Source: Diatrype stigma (taxonomy: Eukaryota > Ascomycota > Sordariomycetes > Xylariales > Diatrypaceae). Taken from it: a stretch of DNA of 64,000 bases. Both the position numbers and the translations under genes were made by a program. Below are positions 12,601 through 22,534 of the stretch, one piece after another. Location: NCBI GenBank assembly GCA_022225965.2, contig JAKJXP020000026.1, forward strand, positions 372,001 through 436,000, read 5' to 3'. A model generated the notes under the pieces. It did no database searches and had not been told where the DNA came from. It saw nothing but the letters and a program-made list of their open reading frames with translations. Each line of letters begins with the position of its first letter. Positions within the stretch are counted from its first letter, which is position 1.

Positions 12601-14677
12601 TTTTGGATGGGGGTTCCAGTAATCAAGACTTTCGCAGGCGCGCCAAAGCTCATCAGTTCCGCGTATAACCTCGATTCCTTGTTTTTGAGGCGGTGGGCTT
12701 CATCAACAGCAAGCGCTTGCCATTTGATAGACCTCAGAAAGTCCGCGTCAGTCAGAATATACTCATACGAAGTGACGAGTACATTGAACTTGGGCTTCTT
12801 TGGATTGCCATTGAACATCAACTCGTGCTCACGAATTGTGCTCCTGGCCTCGGCATTGCCAAGGTACACCACATAGTTGAGATCTGGGGACCACAGGTTG
12901 AATGTATCGCACCAGGCGGGGATGACGCTAAGGGGCGCAACGATGAGGAAGGGGCCCTCTTGCTTGCGCTCATTGCGCAGCCAGCTTAGGAAAGCCACGG
13001 TCTGGACCGTTTTTCCAAGGCCCATTTCATCGGCGAGGATGACATTGTTCGCTCTACACCAATTGAGGGCTAAAAAGTTGAGACCAGTGAGCTGGAAGGC
13101 CCTCAGCTCACCCCCCTCGACGTAGGAAGGCTGCTGGTCGAGCTTCAAGAATTTACTCCTCGTCGCAGGGTTCGACTCATATTTATCGGATGTCCATAAC
13201 CGTGACTGGCGATCGAGGAATTGATCGATCTTATCCTGGGCGTCGTCATCGATAGCAGAAGCAAGCTCCCATGTGCAGTGATCGTACGTCAAGCCTTTCC
13301 ACTTAACGAAGTACTCCTTGCCGTCTTCACCGTTCCGTTGAGCAACAATGCGCTCAACCTTAGTGTAATCCTCGAGCGCTTCTTGTTCGCGCTCTTTGTC
13401 CAGCATGTATTGCTCGCGAGTCTCGGGCGGGACATCATCACCGCCGAATTTGAGATCAAGCTCGTACTCTATGATCTTCCTGTGGTAGTTCTCCAGTTTT
13501 CGGACGCCACGGTAGCCACGAAGCGTCTCCATGTCACTCCATGTATTGTGCAAATACGATTTCCCCTGCCACTTGACATTATACTCGAAGTCGTCTCTGG
13601 TCGCGTCCGAGGTCAATTCCCCACCACCTTTGACGCGGTGGCCGACAATCTTATCAATGTATTCGGTGTCCTCGGCCATCTCTTCACCCGCGTAGTAGTT
13701 CGGTGTAGCCTCGTCCTCGTCTTCATCGAGATCGCTCTCTTGGTAATTTTGTACCTGCTGAGCTGCACGACGGTTCGACCATCGCTTTTCGGCATATAGG
13801 GGGGTAGATTGCGGTTGTGACTGCTGGCGGCGGATCTTTCTGATGAGTGTTCGAGCACGAGCTCCGCCATAGTTATCCGAATCGGAATCATTGGCAGGTG
13901 TTTGTCTCAATGGTGTGCTCCGTTTCGAAGCTAAACATGGCTTGTGGTGAGCCTACAGAATCTAATAATATAGACAGGGTATAGAGCAACGATAATAACT
14001 TACATTGTCGTGATATTTGTTCTACACGAGACTTTTTGTTTGCACGACGGCTTGTAGGGACCACATCAGATTCGGATTCGTCGTCTTCATCAGAGTCAAC
14101 CTATATACAATGGGTTACTACAAGATCGACTACAATTGAAAGCAGGCAATGACGGCGATACTTACAATCTTGGGCTGCTTCGTAGGGCGTGTCTAGAGAG
14201 GAATCAGCTTTGTATCTACCACCGACGGAGCCCGAGTTAACATACACTTCTCCGTAGGCCATAGAGCTCTGGGTTTTCCCTTATATAGTCATCCTCTTCG
14301 GCGACGGCCTTTCGCTTAGGAACACGGCGAGAGTCATTCGAAGTTGACCTCTGGTCCTGAGGGTCGTCGCTCTGAGAGTGGGCAGGACTCTCAGGGTTCT
14401 CCATGTCGAAGTCGGCATCATCAGAGGCATTGTTATCCTCATTATCATTTTCATTGTCATCAGATTCGTCCGACTCGGGATCGGCAGGTTGAGGTGATTC
14501 GCGGTGGTTTGATGAGGGGGATGGGGAAGAGGATGGAGAGGATTGGAGAGCAGCAGTCTCATTGACTTCGGACAGATCGCTCTCGCTGAGACGCTCATCG
14601 AGGGATATCTTATTAGGGGGCTCAGCCGATGGCGAGTTATCGCCATTGGCGAGACTAGCCTCGGGCGAGCTTGACAT
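9652..14677 (-). CDS. chd1: ATP-dependent chromatin remodeler CHD1
   Basis: CHD1 spaces nucleosomes over transcribed genes using ATP. The five exons are 14677-14246, 14192-14166, 14100-14004, 13930-9958 and 9907-9652; their sum is 4785 nt in frame (1594 aa). The acidic N-terminus ends in ENPELYGLRRS and the next exon continues TRPTKQPKI, as in fungal CHD1. Tandem chromodomains lie at about 275-335 and 375-430 (NVKWQGKSYLHNTW, FVKWKGLTYDHCTW). The SNF2 ATPase follows, with Walker A DEMGLGKT at about 486-493, a DEAH box, ITGTPIQNN, and C-terminal lobe motifs LLSTRAGGLGINL and ARAHRIGQ. A SANT-SLIDE DNA-binding region (DGMLLVGIDRYGFGAW) and a C-terminal CHCT/DUF4208 helical domain complete it. 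The second exon is only 27 nt. The start is the first ATG of the exon that begins MSSSPEAS; an ATG further upstream at 14752 is in the same open frame but adds a non-acidic stretch. No key motif is missing. Confidence 0.96.
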
Positions 14678-15470
14678 TATGCTCGACACTTCACAAAGCT
14701 GCCTGCTAAGAGACGGCGAGATTAGCTGGAGTATACGTGGCTGGCATAGCACAATATGGGGGTCGGGAGAGAGAGCAAGAAGTGGCGACTAGAATAGGGC
14801 TAGAAAAGAGTGAATATGTCGAAGCATGAGCTCAGCAAGACATCTGGCGCAAATGGGACATTCGGTTGATGGATACAAGGCTGATGTTTGATGGACAAGA
14901 CGTGATGAGAGCGATGGGCAATGGAAGAGCCAACCTGGCAAGGCCTGGACGCGTCGGTTGTATCAAGAACAACGAACACCATGATTTCCAAGTCTCCTGA
15001 TAGCACCGAAAGCCATGAAGACGGCGATGGAAGAGGTCACATGCACGCGACTTGAGGATGGATTCGATATCCAGTACAAGGCGGAACGTGACAGACGAGC
15101 CAGCCTCGTGCAGGGACTAATAAAGAGTGGCAATTATTTTTAGCACTTACAAGTCATCAACGCAATGTCCTCCAGGCAGCAGATATGAAGAAGAGGCCAA
15201 GAGGTGCTGGCGAGATGGTGGTGGTTGACGGAAACCAGAGGCACTATTAGCAGGCGGGTGGTTGTGTGGTGTAGGTGAGAGGGTGCGTGTGAGAGTGAGT
15301 GTGTGCGGGTGGGTGGTTGTGCTGCTGGGACTTTTCTTGGTTCTTGGAGGTGAAGAACAGAATGGGAAAATGGGTCGGGCAGGCCAGGCAGTGGGTGGAA
15401 AATGCCTAGGAGCAAGAGGACTGCACTAATGTACCAAATGTACTAGAGTACTAGAGTACTACCTACATAC

Positions 15471-15492
15471 CTAGTAGGTAGGTAGGTAGGTA
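15471..15492. repeat. TAGG tetranucleotide array
   Basis: A short run of tandem GTAG/TAGG units is preceded by ACTAGAGT repeats. It belongs to the same dispersed simple repeat as the array at 7622. Confidence 0.8.
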
Positions 15493-17270
15493 CTGGAGTA
15501 CTGCATAGTTAGCCTAGTGCCTCAGTGCGCGAGTGCCTCCCACGGGCCATGAGCCATGAGCCATGGGCCATTAGCCATTCAATGGGCGCAAGGCCCTCAA
15601 CCTTGAACAGACGGAGTCAGCCAATCAGACTCTGCCAGCCGAGCCTCTAGGCCCGGGGTAGATTAGCCAGGTTACGAAAGCCCCACTCTACCGACCGTGC
15701 TACCATCGAATATCACCGCTCCATCCTCCATCCTCCATCCTCAACCTTTAACCCTCAACCCTCAACCCTCCATCGATCGGACTGTACTTCATATCGAGAT
15801 TCACGACCCAAGATTCGAGATTCTAATTCTTAGTAAACAGCCCATTGACTGCCCCTCAGGAGCAGATAGCGTTAACTTCTATGAGATAATCTGGACGCAC
15901 GGATACCACAGCTTCCAAGGTTCTGAGCATCGAATATTACCTAACTACATACCTACACATGCATGAGATACCTAGGTAGTTAACAAACTCAGAACTTTAA
16001 TCCTGCCTATTGTTGCAGGTACCTACTGCTATAGCTGCAGTCGATATCCTTCACATTTTTCCTTGTGCTCCAGGTGTCAGATCGCTCCTAGGTCTCCGAT
16101 TGTCACGACTTTGTCGGGGTTCTCATGATTCTAGTATATGACTTTAGAGTTGTCCATATATTCATACATTCGAACGAAGGGCCTCTTAACATTCACAAGT
16201 CTCAACTTAGCTATTTTAGGTACCTAGTAGCAGATGCTCCTGTGTCCGTACCATTGGCCTGTCCATATAGGGGGTAACAGAGACAGAGTAAAAGAAATAC
16301 TACTCTCTCTTGGCCCCCAAGGCCTGCCTATATAGCTCGCACCTAACATTACGTGGGTCAATAGGCCTGGAGGAGGCGCGCCTTGGGAGGGGGAACACCT
16401 CTTTGTTTCTTTATGGTGGTGTTACGCCAAACCTGCCGTTGGTTGATGAACCTCCACGCAATTGCCTCTAGAAAGATGTGACGCACAGCCAGTATGGCAT
16501 TCCAGATTGCACACTTCTTCAGGTTTGGAATCTGGGAAAACAATGCCAGTCCAACTGATTGGCCGCGTATATTGGGTTATAGGTACCTAAGTACTAAGTC
16601 TTTCTCGGTGTGCCACATCGTTGGGTTCGCTGTTGTTTGCAAACCTTGAACTTCGATAGTTGCGCGAGTCAAACTAACCTGAGCTTCTCCCATGCATTGA
16701 CCCCTCCTGCCTGCCTTACCTTGGGTGGGCTTGTATGGCAGCCGGAAAGAGATAAGTACGAACCCTAGAAGTAAGGTATTTCACAGCTATACAACAACCA
16801 ACGACATGGCCATTCTTGAGAGCCTGTGTACAGTATGCAGGTTATTCCAGTACCGCCCTAAACAACTTGGTCTACATGTCTACATGCCTAACTGGCAAAC
16901 TGTGTACCTGAGAAGCGGTTTATGTCGAAAGCAATTGTGCAGGTTGATAACAGCAGCGGTTGGGATCCTGCTCTTTACTATGTTAGCAGACAAGAATGAG
17001 TACTTAGCTATGTATATATAACCCCTATCTTTGGCCGAAAAGAAATAATTGAATACGAGGTGTCCTACAAACTAGGAGTACGCAGGTGATGCCGGTGATA
17101 TACGTACGTGCTTGTTCTGCCCTGGAGGTTTTCAGCCTCGGACATTCCATGGTTTCTGTATGTAAGCTTGGGTACGGTTGGTCACGACTACACACCTACA
17201 TACCTATGTATGTACCTAAATAGTGATAAGATGAACCGCGTCTGGCTGACTGTGACTGAGTGAATGGATA

Positions 17271-17305
17271 CTACCTAGGTAGGTACTTAGGTAGGTAGGT
17301 AGGTG
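17271..17305. repeat. Palindromic CCTAGG plus TAGG array
   Basis: A palindromic ACCTAGGT core is followed by several GTAG units, about 560 bp upstream of the RLI1 start. The ACCTAGGT palindrome recurs in many intergenic stretches here. Confidence 0.75.
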
Positions 17306-17865
17306 TATGGGTGTATGTATGTATTCTTAGGTAAGCTACGATGCCTAGGTAGCCGGTCAGCCCGACGCAATCCGTAGCGCAGAACAAACACCGCCCACAA
17401 AAACTCGACGTGCTACAGGCTGGGCTGGCTGGTTACCAGCCCTTCTGCAGCCCTTGCACCCCGAGGTGACAGCCTAACAGCCTAACAGCCTATGAAATCG
17501 AGTGATTTATTAAGCGGCATCGAAAAAAGACCCCGCAGGCCAATGAATGCAGCAGTAAAAACTGCCCCTCGACGCTGTCTGTCCACAACTTCAAAATTCA
17601 TCGTCAGGCCACAACGTCACTACACCTTCCGATAATCCCAACTTCTTGCGTCGAGTCTTTCTTCCTCTCAGTCCATCGGGTTGGCAGCAAGGTTGACAAC
17701 ACAACTGCTCGGGCTATCGACCTGGACCATACCGACAACCCGACCCTGAAGTCTCTGGATTCTCGGCTTCTTTTTTTCCTCTTGTTTTCGAACTAAGTCT
17801 CACTCTGAAATCAATCGCGATACACGCCCCGCCATCTCCATTGCCGTCACAGGCATTTGTCCGCC

Positions 17866-20669
17866 ATGGCTTCCAAACTAACTCGGTATGAACATCCAAG
17901 TGCATCATAACTATATTCCCATTTGGCCCCCCTGCTAACTTTTTGGGTCTCAGTATTGCCATTGTCAACGACGACAAGGTACGATCCTTTGCGACACATT
18001 TGATCCTGCGATCTTAAGCCCCGCTATGCGCCATGCAGCATATTCTCCGTGTTCTACATGCTGCATGGTTTACCATATACTATATACCATATACGGCATA
18101 TTCTGCTTGCTATATGGCATATCACATATTGATATTACTGATTACTGACATACGATATTCTTCCAACAGTGCAAACCCAAGAAATGCCGTCAAGAATGCA
18201 AGCGATCGTACGTCCGATGCGCCATCTCCCCTAAACTACTAGTCTTTTCCGAGATATATACTAATATCAACCCGTATAGTTGCCCCGTCGTCCGCAGTGG
18301 GAAGTTATGTATCGAAGTATCCCCTGACTCCAAGCTTGCCTTCATATCGGAGAGTCTCTGCATTGGATGTGGTATCTGTCCTAAGAAGTGCCCATGTAAG
18401 ACACCATACATGATAGTTACCATTACAGGAGCTAACCAGAGACTGCAGTCGATGCCATCACCATCATCAACCTGCCAACCAACTTGGATACCCAAGTCAC
18501 CCATCGGTATTCCGCCAACAGCTTTAAGCTTCACCGTCTTCCCATGCCCCGGCCTGGTCAAGTCCTTGGCCTGTAAGCAATCCCAACATCTTCCTACCTG
18601 TATACGGTAGGTTGCCCAAAGCGCACTACTAATTGTATTTACAGGGTTGGTACCAACGGTATAGGCAAATCTACCGCCCTGAAGATCCTCAGTGGCAAGT
18701 TGAAGCCGAACTTGGGGAGATATGACAACCCTCCCGACTGGGAAGATGTCATCAAGTATTTCAGAGGTTCCGAACTGCAGAGTAAGTTGATCAGGATCTC
18801 TTTGAAATTCATATTGAATGAGTAGGAACTTACCATCGAGTTAGACTATTTCACCAAGTTGCTTGAAGATGATCTGAAGGCTGTTGTTAAGCCTCAGTAT
18901 GTCGACCAGCTTCCTCGAGCCGTTCGAACACCCAACAAGACGGTCAAATTCCTGCTTGAGCACCGGTCTGTTAGAGGCAACTTAGAGGAGGTCCTCGATG
19001 TACTTGAGCTCCGCCATCTCCTGGACCGCGATGTAGACAAGCTGTCCGGTGGTGAGCTTCAGCGGTTCGCCATTGGAACTGTCTGCGTCCAGAAAGCCGA
19101 TGTCTATATGTAAGATATCCTTGGAAGCCCCTATGCTGATTGATATATGCTAACTCCCTGCAGGTTCGACGAGCCCTCATCCTATCTCGATGTTAAACAG
19201 CGTTTATCCGCTGCTCGAATGATCCGCTCGCTCTTAGCCTCTGACAACTACGTCATCGTTGTCGAACATGTAAGTAGTTCTTCGGCGATCAGTCCCTACC
19301 TGGTATTGATCTAGGTGGTCATTCTTCTTGGAGGTCATCTAGGAGTGGATTGCCCTTAAGCAATTACCAAACTCGGGGTATACATATCATCATGAGACCA
19401 CTACTAACTTTATATGTCACAGGATTTGTCCGTTCTGGATTACCTTTCTGATTACATTTGCGTGCTTTACGGTCGGCCCGCCGTGTATGGTGTAGTGACT
19501 CTACCCTACTCGGTCCGTGAAGGTATCAACATCTTCCTGGATGGTCATATTCCCACCGAAAACCTGCGATTCCGAGATGAATCCTTGACTTTCCGTATTT
19601 CGGAGGGTGCCGATGATTTCCAATCCACTCAGGACCGCGCTTTCAACTACCCTAAGATGGAGAAGACAATGGGCGACTTCAGGCTACGTATCGACGCTGG
19701 CGACTTCACCGACTCCGAAATCGTCGTGCTAATGGTAATGTGCCACACCATACATGGTTCTTAGTATATTACTGCTAACGATAGAAACAGGGAGAGAACG
19801 GTACTGGCAAGACTACTTTCTGTAGACTGCTGGCTGGTGCCATCAAGCCAGACGGTACTAAGAAGGTCCCCGACATGAGGATCAGCTTGAAGCCTCAGAC
19901 CATTACTCCTAAATTCGAGGGTACTGTCCGCCAACTGTTCTTCAAGAGGATAAAGCAAGCCTTCCTATCGCCGCAGTTCCAGACCGATGTTGTCAAGCCT
20001 CTCAAGCTCGAAGATTTCATTGACCAGGAAGTGAAGAACCTCTCCGGTGGTGAACTTCAGCGGGTAGCCATCGTCATGGCCTTAGGATTGCCAGCCGACA
20101 TTTACTTGATCGACGAGCCGTCCGCTTACCTCGATTCGGAGCAGCGCATCATTTGCGCTCGTGTTATCAAGCGCTTCATCATGCATGCTAAAAAGACGGC
20201 CTTCATCGTCGAGCACGATTTCATCATGGCTACTTACCTGTAGGTCTACCATAATTACCTCGGCCGGGATCACGATTGCTGTCTGAGAGTGTTTGGACCT
20301 TTTCCCAGTCCATGTACCCTTCAATTACTAGGTGAGGATACCATGCTTATCTGAACTATCACAGTGCCGACCGCGTCATCGTCTTTGACGGACAGCCTGG
20401 TGTTGATGCCCACGCCAATACTCCCGAGTCGCTGCTCACTGGATGCAACAAATTCTTGAAGAATCTCGATGTCACCTTCCGCCGTGACCCGACAAACTAC
20501 CGCCCCCGAATCAACAAGGGTAACAGTCAGTTGGATCAGGAGCAGAAGTTAAGCGGCAACTATGTAAGTTCCCCTCAATTAAACTAACATTCTCACCGTC
20601 CCGTGCTTAGGACCGCCTTTGCTGACAAGCGTGCCACCATAGTTCTTCCTGGAGGAGGACAGCTCTTGA
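17866..20669 (+). CDS. rli1: ABC-E ATPase RLI1/ABCE1, ribosome recycling factor
   Basis: RLI1 is a cytosolic Fe-S ABC protein that splits ribosomes after termination and supports initiation and ribosome export. I infer twelve exons: 17866-17885, 17954-17978, 18170-18207, 18280-18395, 18449-18572, 18645-18781, 18845-19109, 19164-19269, 19423-19734, 19791-20239, 20365-20563 and 20643-20669. They sum to 1818 nt, 605 aa, close to the yeast protein (608). The N-terminal Fe-S domain has cysteines at 16, 21, 25, 29, 38, 55, 58, 61 and 65. Two nucleotide-binding domains follow with Walker [10 protein letters not shown] and GENGTGKTT, signatures LSGGELQR (twice), and Walker [13 protein letters not shown] and [12 protein letters not shown]. 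The C-terminus is FFLEEDSS. Eleven introns, five of them in the first 200 codons with exons as short as 20 and 25 nt, are notable for a filamentous fungus gene. Phase bookkeeping is consistent at every junction. It converges with Prp40. Confidence 0.96.
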
Positions 20670-22534
20670 ACCTTCGGGCATCCCGAAGCGCAACGGCCAT
20701 AACAAGAATGGCCAACATAATCACCAGTATACCCTCAGTCATCATACACTATCAGGTCCCGGCGTTCTAGGTGCTCAAAAGCAAAGGAAAAGGGGCAAGC
20801 GTGGGGAGGGTAGGAAGGGCGGGGCTCACGGGAGTTCAGGTCTCGACGACGAGGGTGCTGGGGAGGATGGCGACGAACCCGAGGATTAACACCGGCGACG
20901 GCGGTCTATCCCCTGTTATATGCCTGGTCCTGTGGAGAGATGGCAATCGGGCTAGCTTCTACATTGTGCTGCGGGGACACGATCACTTCACTCTCTTGTA
21001 CCAAGATGAGGCAGAGATGATTGCTGTAGCGGAGTAACAAGCGCAAGCCAGCTATAAGTATACACACGCATGTATAGTAGCCTACTCCACAGATTGAGGG
21101 GCGAACGGGTCAAGTGGATGACCGCCGTCTTGCACGACGTACGGACGGCGTGCGATTTGTTTTTCACGGGTCGTGATCCTAGGGGAGTTTGATAGTTGCA
21201 TACATACATAGCTAGCTAGCCAGCTTACTTCTAGGCAAGAGGTAGGATAGGTAGGTGGCATAAGTAATTCAGGAGAACCAGATTTCGTCTCCTGCTCACT
21301 CGTATATGACATGGCATTCGTTCGAATATATACTTCGATGTGAAGATGAATATGTACGTATGTATGCGTGATCCCCGCGTGCCTAGACACAAGAACAAGA
21401 ATTATGCGGCACAACAGTCAGCTAGCTAGCATATCAACTTCCGCAACGTACCTTCGCGAAAGACAAGGCGAGTTGGGTATAATTAGGTACATATGTATCA
21501 TGTCACGGTCATATAATATATGCAACAGCAGAAGCAGCACCTCAAACGCCGATACGACGACGGGCGGGCGGGCGGACGGACCAACGGACGGATAAGCAGA
21601 CAAACATGTATGTTGAGCCTAAACTATCTCTGACAAAACTCTAACAAAATGACTTGGCCCCTTCGTAGGTGCCGATTACTAGCGAACACGGAACGACGTG
21701 CGCAATCATATGGATGTCCTCATGAGAATAGCAGAAAGAAGACGGGAGAAGAACTGCCAGCCAGCCCCATTGACGAAAGCCAACGGGGCGGGGCACTTCC
21801 CCCTCGGTCTCTTTTCCTCTATCCCACTCTCAACCCCAACCTCCAAAAGTTATGCAGCACATACCTGACCATGCATGTGACCAGAAAATTTTAACGACCC
21901 TTTCTCTTCAAGCAGGTGGCGGCTGATTATCTTGTATTGGCCGTTTTCGAGAGAGCAAGCAAGAATGGGGATTAAGAAAGAAGGAACGAAAAAGGAAAGA
22001 AAACAAAAACCTCTCCCAACTACAAGCTCGTTCGGTAAAGGGTAACTAATAACTCATGGAAACAGCAGCACCTGGTGAACAGAAGATACGTGGACACCCC
22101 GGGAAGAACAGGGAAAACAAACAACACAGAGATGGTGCAGACGGAGCTGAAACGAAACGTACTTGGTTGGCTTCGTCTACCCCCTCGACCGACAAGACAG
22201 AAGTGAGGGCTTCTGTTTTATCTTTCCAGTTATGGGCTTTTGCTGCTGCTGTTGTTCCCCAGCTGCCATTTTCCGAGGGGCATGGCAGGATGGGGTATAC
22301 CGTACGAAGGATAAGAGAAGAGAAAAGAAAGCCATTCCTGCCCCCCATCATCAAATGATGACGGCGATACTGCCAACCAATCAATCAATCAAATTAATCA
22401 TAAACCCCTTTCTCCACCTTGATACGAGGACTGCGCGTACTGGAACGTGATTTTACTTTTTCCTGGTATCTCCCGTGGCTGTTACCACCGGTGTAGATAG
22501 TTCTGCTGTTCGAGGTCGAAGGCCGAGTCGGTTT
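20670..22534. other. Convergent intergenic region, RLI1 / Prp40
   Basis: These 1.9 kb contain the 3' UTRs and AT-rich filler with CATACATA/TAGC repeats near 21195-21230, a TAGGTAGG run near 21240-21255 and GGGC repeats near 21560-21590. I see no supported gene; the 60-110-codon ORFs lack coding character. Confidence 0.5.

Larger units (their letters stand above)
14678..17865. other. Divergent intergenic region, CHD1 / RLI1
   Basis: This is 3.2 kb of shared upstream DNA. It holds TAGG/TACC arrays at about 15460-15492 and 17270-17304, repeated GAGCCATGA-like words at about 15546-15575, and CCTCAACC/CATCCTCC short repeats at about 15718-15770. The part near RLI1 (17640-17860) is pyrimidine-rich, as expected for a strong housekeeping promoter. 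I can support no gene between the two starts. Confidence 0.55.

Noticed and set aside
13221..13799. 192-codon plus-strand hydrophobic ORF
   Set aside because: Antisense of the CHD1 chromodomain region.
15718..15775. Telomere-like CCCTCAACC repeats
   Set aside because: The units are not the fungal CCCTAA telomere repeat and lie between two housekeeping genes.
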